A stretch of 64,000 nt of DNA, taken from NCBI GenBank assembly GCA_041305345.1, contig JBFYLP010000006.1, positions 1-64,000 of the forward strand, given 5' to 3'. Source of the stretch: JACRGC01 sp041305345. GTDB lineage: Archaea; Micrarchaeota; Micrarchaeia; Norongarragalinales; SBBD01. The notes beneath the pieces are model-generated. The model had not been told where the DNA came from and ran no database searches. It saw only the letters and a list, made by a program, of their open reading frames with translations. Both the position numbers and the translations under genes were made by a program. This document shows, one piece after another, positions 17,633-25,720 of this stretch; position 1 is the stretch's first letter; each line of letters starts with the position of its first letter.

Positions 17633-18885
17633 AAGTGAGAAATGCCGCAATACCTTCATTCATTGCACTGGTGCTGATTTGCTGCCCCGCAGCAGCGCAG
17701 CTCTCCACTTCAAAGCTGATTGATTACGGGAAATACTACGGAAACCAGGACGAGGCGGTGATGCCTTCGGAAAGGCTCAACCCGCTGATCTACAGGGATG
17801 ACTTTTACTGGACCATTTACCTGACGCCGCAGGATTCGACAACCGTAAAGAACCTCATAATCATCGTAAGGCAGGTGGGCGATGGGGGCACGATGGAAAC
17901 TAGGGAGGACGTGCTCCGGCTGCTTTATGGGCTGGATTATGATTTGGATTCGCTAGAGCTTGCCAGCCAGAAGGGGATAGGTCTTGGCGGCCTTAGGAAC
18001 GTGATGCAATCAGTGAAATCGCAGCTGGAAAGCGATGGCATATTGCTTGAGAACATCAAAAGGCAAAGTGACGAGGATTTCCAGGGGATCGAGGATGAGC
18101 TTAGGGAGGCCCAGGCCGGCGCCGACGATGCGCTGGTGATCCTCCAGGAGGGCACGGACTACCTTGACGCCTTCCTCGCAGCAGGATCGGAACAGGAAGT
18201 GGTTTTCGACGACCTCGAGCTCGTGATGGAAAAATACGACGACTCGCTGGATGCCATTTTCGGTTTTTCGGGTGCTGCGGACAAATACCAGAAGGCCGTG
18301 ATTGGCAAGCAGCTCGAAATCGAGGATGCGGCGATTGCCTCGGAGCTTTCAAAGCTCGCAAACCTTAAGGTCGAGGACGCGCTGTTCAAGTCGTATAATG
18401 CATCACTCTCCCAGAAGAGGAAGGAGTACGATGTGAGGAACGCCAAGAAGGAAAGGGCTGTCAACGACTACATTTACAGCCTCTATTCGAGGAAGCAGAA
18501 AGTGGAGGCGACAAGCGCATACGATGGCGCGAAGGATGAGGGAATAATCGATACGCTCCTATCCCCGAGGAATTCGGCGGTGCTCAAGGAATGCGGGGTC
18601 AATGCAGCGGAGCTCAAGCGCAGGTGGAGCGCAATTGAAACGTCGATGGAATTGCAGGAATACGAATTGGTGCCCCTGAAAGTTTTGGAAGCCTCCGAAA
18701 TCGCGCAAAACCTCAACACGAAGCTGACGGACTGCCTTGCTGCAACGCCTAAACCGACTGCAAGCCCCTCCGGATTCGATGCGGGAAAATATGCAGCCCC
18801 CGCGGCGTTCATCATCCTGCTTGCAATTGCATTTCTGTATTTCAACAACTATTTCAGGAAGAAAAACGAGGAAACCGACCAATAG
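17608..18885 (+). CDS. Secreted coiled-coil protein with C-terminal membrane anchor
   Basis: A 425-residue protein not assigned to a named family. It has an N-terminal signal peptide (IPSFIALVLICCPAAAQ) and a long, acidic helical middle (about 110-350) with coiled-coil character. A Thr/Pro/Ser linker (TPKPTASPSG) is followed by one membrane helix (AAFIILLAIAFLYF) and a short basic tail. The body would face outside. The GTG start 17608 lies inside the second copy of the duplicated module; GTG 17635 is the alternative and still gives a signal peptide. It may be an envelope structural or scaffold protein. Confidence 0.75.
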   Translation: MNLLKANPEVRNAAIPSFIALVLICCPAAAQLSTSKLIDYGKYYGNQDEAVMPSERLNPLIYRDDFYWTIYLTPQDSTTVKNLIIIVRQVGDGGTMETREDVLRLLYGLDYDLDSLELASQKGIGLGGLRNVMQSVKSQLESDGILLENIKRQSDEDFQGIEDELREAQAGADDALVILQEGTDYLDAFLAAGSEQEVVFDDLELVMEKYDDSLDAIFGFSGAADKYQKAVIGKQLEIEDAAIASELSKLANLKVEDALFKSYNASLSQKRKEYDVRNAKKERAVNDYIYSLYSRKQKVEATSAYDGAKDEGIIDTLLSPRNSAVLKECGVNAAELKRRWSAIETSMELQEYELVPLKVLEASEIAQNLNTKLTDCLAATPKPTASPSGFDAGKYAAPAAFIILLAIAFLYFNNYFRKKNEETDQ

Positions 18886-18949
18886 GCGCAGATGATAAAA
18901 TTTAATAAATGCCCCAACTTAATCCCTTCAGAGGCATAAGAGTGAGAAA

Positions 18950-19498
18950 ATGAACCTTCCAGCAGGCGTGAGCGTGAAGACGGCAATCGACTCGGCGACG
19001 ATTGATTTTTTCGCGCTTTTAAAGGAATTGAAGGACAAGGCATTCAACGGCTACATAACGCTTGCAGTGCAGGGGCTTGGGGGCATCGAGGAAGGGATAG
19101 TGGTTTTCGACAATGGCAAGATCGTCGCGAGTTTCTACGATTACCTGAAGTACAACAAGCAGGTGTTCGGGGACCTAGCATTCCAAAGGACGGTGAATGC
19201 GAGCGCGGCCAAGTACGGCGTGCTCGATATTTTCCAGCTGACAAACGACCAGGTGCAGCTCATCTTGGCATTCAACGAGCAGGCGATCTGCCTGCCCTCG
19301 GAGGGCGACATAAAGAAACTACGGACCGAGGAATTCTCGCCGTTTTTCGAGGAGCAGGTGAAGGAAAGCGCGCCAATTGGCACCAAGGGCGACCTGCTCA
19401 AGAAATTCAAGCTTGGTGACGTGGAGAAGAAGGAGAAGGTGGAAGTGACCGACGAGGAGGCGGAGGATTTGCTCCACGACCTGTTCAAGAAGGGCTGA
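18950..19498 (+). CDS. DUF2226-like protein
   Basis: A 182-residue soluble protein resembling archaeal DUF2226. Residues 20-130 alternate strands and helices (GYITLAVQGLGGIEEGIVVF, KIVASFYDYLKYNKQVFG, VLDIFQLTNDQVQLIL). The C terminus is charged and ends in EEAEDLLHDLFKKG. DUF2226 proteins are small archaeal proteins that resemble roadblock/DUF4388-like regulators of surface structures; a role is not proven. It sits just upstream of minD (54 bp), so a shared transcript is likely. A TATA-like TTTAATAAAT lies near 18900. Confidence 0.72.
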   Translation: MNLPAGVSVKTAIDSATIDFFALLKELKDKAFNGYITLAVQGLGGIEEGIVVFDNGKIVASFYDYLKYNKQVFGDLAFQRTVNASAAKYGVLDIFQLTNDQVQLILAFNEQAICLPSEGDIKKLRTEEFSPFFEEQVKESAPIGTKGDLLKKFKLGDVEKKEKVEVTDEEAEDLLHDLFKKG

Positions 19499-19551
19499 AT
19501 CGGAATGGTTAAAATGGGGTTTAATGTTACAATACGAAGCGGTAGTATCCA

Positions 19552-20331
19552 ATGAGAGTAATCGTGATTGCATCGGGGAAGGGGGGCGTTGGGAAGACCT
19601 CGATAGCCGTCAACCTAGGGATTGCGCTTGCGCAGATGGGAAAGCGCACGGTAGTTGTTGATGCGGATGTTTCGATGGCTAACGTTGGCATAATGCTTGG
19701 GATCGACAGGGCTCCAATCAGCCTGCATAACGTCCTGATGGGCGAAACAAACATCCGCGATGCGGTATACGAAGGCCCGGGCAAGGTCAAGTACGTGCCT
19801 TCCAGCCTTTCTCTTGAACGCGTCAAGAAACTGGTAATAGAGAAGCTGCCAGATGCCATCAAGGACCTCGAGCCAATAGCGGATTATGTTCTAATCGACT
19901 GCCCGCCTGGATTCGACAGGACGGTCGAATCTGCGATTGGTTCCGCTAAGGAAATGATGATCATCGTGACCCCAAACCCAGCCAGCCTTGCCGATGCATT
20001 GAAGATAATGAGCTATGCCAGCAAAAGGGGCGTTGTGATACTTGGCTTCATCGAGAACATGGTCCTCAACGACAAGACAGAGGTGAAGAAGGAGGAGATA
20101 GAGATGCTCCTCTCGACAAAGCTTCTCCACCAGATACCCGAGGACCCGGAGGTTAGGCGCGCGGCAAGCACGCAAACGCCATTCCTCATCAGGAACCCGA
20201 ATTCGCCGGCTTCGAGGGAGATACGCATCCTTGCCGGGAAAATCACAGGCGAGCAGGTTAGGATTGAGACAAAGGTTAAAAAAGGATTTTTGGCATCTTT
20301 ATTGGATGCGCTTTTCGGAAGGAGGAATTGA
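19552..20331 (+). CDS. minD: MinD/ParA-type ATPase
   Basis: A 259-residue ATPase with the deviant Walker A GKGGVGKTS at the N terminus, the switch regions VVDADVSMANVG and LIDCPPGFD, and the typical VTPNPASLADA loop. A hydrophobic-basic C-terminal helix (KKGFLASLLDALFGRRN) looks like the MinD membrane-targeting amphipathic helix. Archaeal MinDs help to position chemotaxis arrays, motility structures or other polar machinery. It follows the DUF2226-like gene by 54 bp and is probably cotranscribed. Confidence 0.92.
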   Translation: MRVIVIASGKGGVGKTSIAVNLGIALAQMGKRTVVVDADVSMANVGIMLGIDRAPISLHNVLMGETNIRDAVYEGPGKVKYVPSSLSLERVKKLVIEKLPDAIKDLEPIADYVLIDCPPGFDRTVESAIGSAKEMMIIVTPNPASLADALKIMSYASKRGVVILGFIENMVLNDKTEVKKEEIEMLLSTKLLHQIPEDPEVRRAASTQTPFLIRNPNSPASREIRILAGKITGEQVRIETKVKKGFLASLLDALFGRRN

Positions 20332-20433
20332 ACCTTGCCGCAACGCAAATTGGCGCTATGCATCGGTTCATTTTTTTGGAACACTTGAAATCAATTTCCT
20401 AATTTAGGTTTTTTAAAAAAAGAGGGGATGTCG

Positions 20434-20664
20434 ATGGTGGAAAAAAGGCCTTTTGACGTGCTTAACAACGCGCTCAACCAGAATGTGCTTGTAAAGCTCA
20501 AGGGCGAAGTCGAGGTAAGGGGCGTGCTTTCAAGCTTTGACGTTCATATGAACCTCGTGATCGAGAACGGCGAGGAGCTCCGCAACGGCGAGATGAAGAG
20601 GAAGCTGAACACGGTTCTATTGCGCGGGGATACGGTTGTCTTCATTTCCCCGGTCAATATCTGA
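20434..20664 (+). CDS. LSm (Sm-like) archaeal RNA-binding protein
   Basis: A 76-residue Sm fold protein with both Sm motifs: Sm1 VLVKLKGEVEVRGVLSSFDV with HMNLVIEN, and Sm2 TVLLRGDTVVFISPV. Archaeal LSm proteins form heptameric rings that bind U-rich RNA and small RNAs. ATG 20434 is placed 6 bp after AGAGGGG, which decides it over ATG 20428 lying inside that site. The stop lies 7 bp from the end of the convergent tRNA-Ala gene. Confidence 0.93.
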   Translation: MVEKRPFDVLNNALNQNVLVKLKGEVEVRGVLSSFDVHMNLVIENGEELRNGEMKRKLNTVLLRGDTVVFISPVNI

Positions 20665-20671
20665 AAAAAAA

Positions 20672-20762
20672 TGGACTCGGCGGGATTTTCAGCCCTAATT
20701 GGCAATCGAACCCGCTGTCTCCTGCATGCCATGCAGGCGTGTTACCAGTCCACTACGAGCCC
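20672..20762 (-). tRNA. tRNA-Ala(GGC) with a 19-nt T-loop insertion
   Basis: The minus strand folds into a complete tRNA. The acceptor is GGGCTCG/CGAGTCC with G3:U70 (the alanine identity pair), the D-arm is GTG/CAC and the anticodon stem CCTGC/GCAGG encloses ATGGCAT (anticodon GGC). The T-stem GCGGG/CCCGC encloses 26 nt instead of 7. Removal of 19 nt restores a normal TTCGAAT or TTCGATT loop, so this is an archaeal intron at a non-anticodon position. The discriminator is A. CCA is not encoded. Confidence 0.93.
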
Positions 20763-20783
20763 AAAACCAGCAATGCTTGCCCA

Positions 20784-20855
20784 TGGGCCCATAGGGAATT
20801 GAACCCCACGTCTTTCGCACGTCAAGCGAACGTCTTACCGACCGACTCTGGGCCC
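20784..20855 (-). tRNA. tRNA-Val(GAC)
   Basis: A 72-nt minus-strand cloverleaf. The acceptor is GGGCCCA/TGGGCCC, the D-arm GTC/GAC, the anticodon stem TTCGC/GCGAA with loop TTGACGT (anticodon GAC), and the T-arm TGGGG with loop TTCAATT closed by CCCTA. The discriminator is A and CCA is not encoded. It lies 21 bp upstream of tRNA-Ala, so both can come from one precursor. Confidence 0.93.
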
Positions 20856-20906
20856 AGCGGGAACTATTTAGTCATGAAAGGATTAAAAATAACAAGTTAA
20901 GCGGAT

Positions 20907-23015
20907 TCAGAGTGTCTGCTTCGAGAAAAGCCAGATGATGACCACAAGCAGGATGCCGATTAGAATGTACCTCCAGGGGATTTCCGGTTCTACGGCAATC
21001 GCCGCCATGTCCGGCAGCGTGACCAGTTCGGTTGCAACTACGCCCTCGCTTGAAAGCACCTGGAACGGAACTTCCTTGCCATGGAAGTCATCAAGCGGCT
21101 GCACCTGGAGCCGGATGTCCTTGCTCTCTCCTGGGGCAAGCTCGTCAACATAATCAAGTGGGACGATGTTCAGCCCTTTTGCAGGCACGTTGATGGAAAG
21201 CTCATTCATCGGGACATTACCCGTATTCTTCAGGGTGAATGTTACGAATGCCTCGGTTGTCACGCCGGCCTCCTCCACCGGATTGATGGAATGCGTAACG
21301 TAACTGCCAATCCGCCTGTTTTCAACCCGCAATTCCGAGGTGAATTTTGAAATCTCGGCGCCGGAAGATGCAATTATCCCAAGGTTGAATGTGCCCTGCG
21401 CATCGGGCTTGATTACGACGTAAAAAACCGCGGTTTTGCCTGGCTTTATGGTTTTTGGCAGGGGTGATTCCAGCCGAACCCAGGAGCGATCAATCCCCTC
21501 CAATGTGACAATCGTATTAGCCATTTCTGTGCTTTTGGTATTCTGCACGTTCACGATGAATTTCTTCTCCTCGTCGAGGATGGCACTGATCGGCGATGGC
21601 GCACTGATTTTCAGGAATGATTCTCCGGTATTGTTGCTTGGCACAACCTCGAATTCGATTACAGATGAGACCGGAGGAGCAATCCTTGGGGTGATCGTAA
21701 GTTCGCCTGCCTGCTTGCCAAGGGGGGTTATGCACGAAGTCTGCACGATGTAATTTACGATCTGCGATTCGCCAGGCGAGAGCGAGAATTCCTCCGGCTC
21801 GGCATAGGGGGTCGCCTTCCATAGCGGCTTTACATCTATTGCATAATCGTCCTCAAGGGTGCCGGTGTTCTTCACCTTGAAATCGAATCCGTCCGTGGTG
21901 CACCTCCGGACAATTGCGGAATTCGGTTTTTCAATTTCCACATTCGAGATGCCCTCGACCCGATAGCAGATTTCCTTCTCAAACAAGACGTAGCTAAGGT
22001 AGGATGCCTTAAGGATGAAGCGGTGGAGGCCAATTGGCGCCGTAATCTGCGGGAAAAGGGTGATGTTGAAATATTCCCTCTCGCCTGCAGAGAGTTCAAA
22101 ATCCTTGAGGGGCAATGTCACGTACCGAAGGGACGATTCCCCGCCCGTAAGCTCAAGCCGAAAGGGGCCCGTTAGCTCGCCATAGTTCCTAACCCCCAGG
22201 GGGATGCGCTCTTTTTCGCCGTGGCTTACTGCAATGCAGCCCAGGGGCTCATTTACCAGGGAGAGTTGAGCGGTCTTCGCATACGACCGCACCGTGACTG
22301 GATGCAGAAATTCCTCAAGGCAGCAGGCGGAGGATGCACGTACCCTAAAAACAATTTCGTAGTCGTTCCCGGGCGCTCCAACTGGCATCGTTACGATAGC
22401 CCTCACGGCCTTCATCTCCCTAGCGCCAATCCGAACATCGGATTCTGAAAACCTAACGGCCTTCCCAAGGGGGTTGGATGCCGCATCAACGCCCGCAATA
22501 ATTTCCTCATCAAGGCCGTTTGTAATCGCAATGGAATATTCCTGCGTTTCACCAGGCATCAGCTGCTTAAGAGCGGAGGGCGTTACGAGGACCTGGATTT
22601 CACCGCCATCCTGATCCGTCACGGGAGATGCAGTTACCGCCAGTTCCAGATTCAGGTATTCCGAGCAGGTTACGGATCCCGTATCAGCTGTGATCTCAAC
22701 TGGGAAGCCATATTCGCCCTCACTTGCCTCTGATGTAATTACAAAAAAAGTGAACACATCTTCTCCCTGGGGCTGTAGAGTGGCAGTACTTTTATCAAAA
22801 TTTACCTCCAGGAAAGGCATATGGCTGTTTGAAGCGGAAAGGTATACCGACTGCAGGCCTGGATTGGTGTTCTTGATGGCAATTGGGAACGAGGCAATTG
22901 AGCCCTTCTGTACGGAGGCATCGGTTATCGCATTGACCTCAAGGAAATCGCATTCCGCGGAACAGTAGCCCGCAATCGCCAGCAATAATGCTGCTGCAAA
23001 AGGGAAGATTTTCAT
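20907..23015 (-). CDS. Large secreted Ig-like (NEW3/CARDB-type) surface protein
   Basis: A 702-residue protein with a signal peptide (FPFAAALLLAIAGYCSAE). It is built from about six beta-sandwich modules of the COG1470/NEW3 and CARDB kind (repeated patterns such as LMPGETQEYSIAITNG, LSPGESQIVNYIV, LAPGESKDIRLQV). One C-terminal membrane helix follows (RYILIGILLVVIIWLF) with a short basic tail. Such proteins are exported and anchored by the C-terminal helix, giving extended surface rods or adhesins. The gene stands alone, upstream of carS and divergent from it. No sortase-type tail motif is evident. Confidence 0.82.
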   Translation of the reverse strand: MKIFPFAAALLLAIAGYCSAECDFLEVNAITDASVQKGSIASFPIAIKNTNPGLQSVYLSASNSHMPFLEVNFDKSTATLQPQGEDVFTFFVITSEASEGEYGFPVEITADTGSVTCSEYLNLELAVTASPVTDQDGGEIQVLVTPSALKQLMPGETQEYSIAITNGLDEEIIAGVDAASNPLGKAVRFSESDVRIGAREMKAVRAIVTMPVGAPGNDYEIVFRVRASSACCLEEFLHPVTVRSYAKTAQLSLVNEPLGCIAVSHGEKERIPLGVRNYGELTGPFRLELTGGESSLRYVTLPLKDFELSAGEREYFNITLFPQITAPIGLHRFILKASYLSYVLFEKEICYRVEGISNVEIEKPNSAIVRRCTTDGFDFKVKNTGTLEDDYAIDVKPLWKATPYAEPEEFSLSPGESQIVNYIVQTSCITPLGKQAGELTITPRIAPPVSSVIEFEVVPSNNTGESFLKISAPSPISAILDEEKKFIVNVQNTKSTEMANTIVTLEGIDRSWVRLESPLPKTIKPGKTAVFYVVIKPDAQGTFNLGIIASSGAEISKFTSELRVENRRIGSYVTHSINPVEEAGVTTEAFVTFTLKNTGNVPMNELSINVPAKGLNIVPLDYVDELAPGESKDIRLQVQPLDDFHGKEVPFQVLSSEGVVATELVTLPDMAAIAVEPEIPWRYILIGILLVVIIWLFSKQTL

Positions 23016-23221
23016 ATTTGGGTTATGTCAAAACACATATATAAATCAACATCTCCGAGGGTCGCCGCTTCCCAATCAACCAAAGGATGGCTGCTTGATT
23101 GAGGTTGGAATAAGGCCTTATACGATCCGGATAGGGCGCTTTGCATCCCTGATTTTTGGGTTTACGCAGCATCCGAAGGAAAAGGGCGGATGAAAAGGTT
23201 TTAATAAATCAGCCGTTTGGT

Positions 23222-23776
23222 ATGTGGGAGAATATGGACATAATAGAGCTCATCCTATTCATTTTTCCGGCGTATGTTGCAAACAGCGCGCCAGTTATCC
23301 TCTCTGGCTGGGGCCCGCTTGACCACGGCGCATTGTTTACAGATGGGAGGAGGCTACTTGGCGATTCGAAAACAATAAGGGGTACATTGGGTGGGATCAT
23401 AGCCGGCCTGATTGTCGGAATGGCCTTCATCCTGCTTTGGCCATCGTACCTTGCAGACCAGAAACTTGGCGAACAGCTCTTCGTTTTCACCCCCGAACAG
23501 AAGCTTATGGTTACTATATTCATGGTCCTTGGAGCAATACTCGGGGACCTGCTTGGCAGCTTCTTCAAGCGCAGGCTTGAGATCGAGCCGGGGCAGCCGC
23601 TGCTTGTGACGGACCAGCTACTGTTCATCCTGATGGCTGTTGCGCTTTCCACCATACCGAAGGGATTCTTCATAACCATTTTCGACTTGCTGGTGGTGAT
23701 TGGGATAACGCTCGTGATACACATCCTTGCCAATGTAATAGCGCACCGGCTTAACCTGAAAAAAGTGCCGTGGTGA
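23222..23776 (+). CDS. carS: CDP-archaeol synthase
   Basis: A 184-residue polytopic membrane enzyme (DUF46/CarS). The family signature is clear: FPAYVANSAPVILS, DGRRLLGDSKTIRG near residue 45, LGAILGDLLGSFFKRRLEI and a late PKG motif. CarS activates digeranylgeranylglyceryl phosphate with CTP to CDP-archaeol, the branch point of archaeal phospholipid synthesis. TATA-like TTTTAATAAA near 23195-23205 lies about 25 bp before ATG 23222, fitting a leaderless start; ATG 23234 is also possible. It is followed after 8 bp by an archaeosortase. Confidence 0.9.
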   Translation: MWENMDIIELILFIFPAYVANSAPVILSGWGPLDHGALFTDGRRLLGDSKTIRGTLGGIIAGLIVGMAFILLWPSYLADQKLGEQLFVFTPEQKLMVTIFMVLGAILGDLLGSFFKRRLEIEPGQPLLVTDQLLFILMAVALSTIPKGFFITIFDLLVVIGITLVIHILANVIAHRLNLKKVPW

Positions 23777-23783
23777 AACTTGC

Positions 23784-24296
23784 GTGGCTGGGCGCGGCTT
23801 TTCAAGCTTTCTCCGAAGGGACGATTTGGAATTCCTTTTGAAATTCATTGCATTTTTTTTCGTGCTGCTTTTTTTCCTCAAATTCCTTGACAGTTCAATC
23901 ATCACAAAGTCCGTGGCGTACGCTGAATATTACTTGGTAAACCTGTTTGGAACGCCTGCAACGATCAGTGCCAATACCATAACCCTGCCAAATAGCCGCG
24001 TTGAGATAGTGCCGGAATGCTCCGGATTCGTGATGATCATCCTCCTTGCAGCCCTTTTATGGAGCACCAACATCGAGAACAAGAGGAGGGCAAGGTACCT
24101 GCTGATTTTTGGGCCTTTCCTTTTTGCTTTTAATATACTTCGGCTTTTAATAACGATCCTTGTGCTAAACAACCATCCCACATTTTTCGATTCGGTACAC
24201 GTATTCCTCTGGTTCGTGGACTCCGCGATAGTGATGGCCATTTGGATGCACGCGCAGGGGTTCAGGCTGGGTAGGCTCCTTGCAGTGGGAAAATGA
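23784..24296 (+). CDS. Archaeosortase-family protein
   Basis: A 170-residue membrane protein, the second archaeosortase/exosortase-type enzyme in the window. Catalytic residues are visible as Cys in PECSGF, Arg in NILRLL and His in VHVFLW, in that order between membrane helices. It should cleave C-terminal sorting signals of exported proteins. It lies 8 bp after carS and overlaps the secreted Lon-like protease by ATGA. The order carS-archaeosortase-protease suggests an envelope/lipid-anchoring operon. The start (GTG 23784) is uncertain. Confidence 0.85.
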   Translation: MAGRGFSSFLRRDDLEFLLKFIAFFFVLLFFLKFLDSSIITKSVAYAEYYLVNLFGTPATISANTITLPNSRVEIVPECSGFVMIILLAALLWSTNIENKRRARYLLIFGPFLFAFNILRLLITILVLNNHPTFFDSVHVFLWFVDSAIVMAIWMHAQGFRLGRLLAVGK

Positions 24297-24997
24297 GGAA
24301 AAACCGGAAAATCATTTATGCATTCGTGCTTGCAATCGCGCTCATTTCCAGCTGCATGTCAAGGCCCGAATTGGGATCGCCCGCCTTTGCGCCATCATCC
24401 TCCCGCATCCTCCTCCCCGCAATTGATGCGGACACCAGGGGCACGCAAATCGTCCTGGATGTGGGTATTTTTGAGGGAAAAGGGGAAGTGGAATTTGACT
24501 CGCAGAATGGCACAATAACCTACTCGCAAGAAACGCAACAATCCCTTCTCACGGCATCCAAAGTTGCGGAAAAACATACCGGAATCTCCCTCTCGGATAA
24601 GCACATCACATTTTCCATTAGAGGGGCAACCGGCCTCATTTCGGGAAGGAGCGCGGGTGCCGCCGCTGCCCTTGCTACGATCGCCGCCCTGAAAAGGGAA
24701 AGGCTGCGGGGCGATGCATTGATCACGGGCGGCATCGATCCAAAGGGCAACATCCTTCGGGCAGGAAAAATTCTGGCGAAGGCGAGGGCGGTAAAAGAAA
24801 GCGGTTTTGGCACATTGCTGGTCCCTGCTGGCGAGGCAAAGCTATGGCTAACGCCCGAAACGTGCCAGCAACCGGATGGGAGAGTCATCTACCGATGCAA
24901 ACCCGAGAAGATTGAAATCGACATTGCGAAGGAAACCGGAATCAATATAGTGGAGGTGGCGGATATCAGGGAGGCAAGCAAAATTATGACAAGCTAG
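24293..24997 (+). CDS. Secreted S16 (Lon-like) serine protease domain
   Basis: A 234-residue protein with an N-terminal signal or anchor segment (IIYAFVLAIALISSC, a possible lipobox Cys21) and a Lon-type protease domain. The catalytic Ser is in SGRSAGAAAALATIAAL (Ser120) and the Lys in AGKILAKA (Lys163), 43 residues apart as in Lon. No AAA+ domain is present, so it is a stand-alone extracytoplasmic protease of the SppA/Lon-like COG1750 kind. It starts within the stop of the archaeosortase gene. A joint role in surface-protein maturation is inferred. Confidence 0.83.
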   Translation: MRKNRKIIYAFVLAIALISSCMSRPELGSPAFAPSSSRILLPAIDADTRGTQIVLDVGIFEGKGEVEFDSQNGTITYSQETQQSLLTASKVAEKHTGISLSDKHITFSIRGATGLISGRSAGAAAALATIAALKRERLRGDALITGGIDPKGNILRAGKILAKARAVKESGFGTLLVPAGEAKLWLTPETCQQPDGRVIYRCKPEKIEIDIAKETGINIVEVADIREASKIMTS

Positions 24998-25020
24998 AAG
25001 AAGGCATTACGGTTTTTCCC

Positions 25021-25410
25021 TCAAATTTCCGCAAGCGAGAGAGTTTTATGCTTTTCCAAGAAGGTGATTTCGTGCCTCTCGAAGAAGCCTATCCTCCCAA
25101 GCAGGTTGAAGCTGGTGCCGTGCTTGGAAAAACCGACCTCACATTCAAAGACTTCACCTATAGCCTGCATCCCAATATTGCAGATGAAAACATCGATTTT
25201 ATCGGAAACAGTTGAAATCACAAGCTTCCTCCCCCTCTGCCAGGGAATCCCGAATTGCTCAGCAACCCAGGTATGGAAAATGCAATAGTTGGAGCCGGAA
25301 TCAACTACGCCATCGATAATTAGCTCCTTTCCCAGATGTATCAGCTTTATTGGAACTGAAGGGTAAAGCCCTTTATTGTGATGCCTATACTGAAAGCTTT
25401 CTAAAGCCAT
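25021..25410 (-). CDS. Retropepsin-like aspartic protease domain protein
   Basis: A 129-residue single-domain protein. The active-site-like VDSGSNYCIF follows a strand (LIHLGKELIIDG), and a later GRIGFFERHEITFL matches the second half of the retropepsin fold. Stand-alone proteins like this (gag-polyprotein putative protease family) occur widely in archaea and bacteria. Their targets are unknown and they would act as dimers. It sits 9 bp downstream of a DUF5678-like gene, a pairing seen in other archaeal genomes. Confidence 0.75.
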   Translation of the reverse strand: MALESFQYRHHNKGLYPSVPIKLIHLGKELIIDGVVDSGSNYCIFHTWVAEQFGIPWQRGRKLVISTVSDKIDVFICNIGMQAIGEVFECEVGFSKHGTSFNLLGRIGFFERHEITFLEKHKTLSLAEI

Positions 25411-25418
25411 CCAGCCAC

Positions 25419-25631
25419 CTAGAGCAGGCCGAATGCTTCATCCTTCGATGGGATTTTGGTGATGAAGGGATTTTTGGCTTCTTTGACAAGAGGGTTGTTG
25501 AACAGTTGCCTTGGCGAATCAGAAACAGCCAAGAGCCTGCCTTTGATAACTGCTACCCATTTACCTGCAAACTTGTCGAACTTGGCCGCATTTTTCGTAA
25601 ACCAGCCGAAAGTCTCAATGTGCGAATACAT
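25419..25631 (-). CDS. DUF5678-like small protein
   Basis: A 70-residue protein with the compact DUF5678 pattern: FTKNAAKFDKFAGKWVAVIK, then GRLLAVSDS and LVKEAKNPF. I choose ATG 25631, because GGGAGG lies 8 bp before it; a longer frame to 25652 runs through that site. It is the first gene of a two-gene unit with the retropepsin-like gene. Function is unknown; such pairs may be regulatory or toxin-antitoxin-like. Confidence 0.7.
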   Translation of the reverse strand: MYSHIETFGWFTKNAAKFDKFAGKWVAVIKGRLLAVSDSPRQLFNNPLVKEAKNPFITKIPSKDEAFGLL

Positions 25632-25720
25632 AACGGTAACCTCCCTCCACAATTAAGCAATAGAGAAAGCTCTTATTATATGTTTGGTGTATCAGAAATC
25701 ATCCGGAGGTTTATTTTCGA

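Noticed and set aside
20672..20855. The tRNA genes as integration targets for the island
   Set aside because: They lie 10 kb from the island, flanking genes look chromosomal and no copy of a tRNA end occurs near sites A-G.
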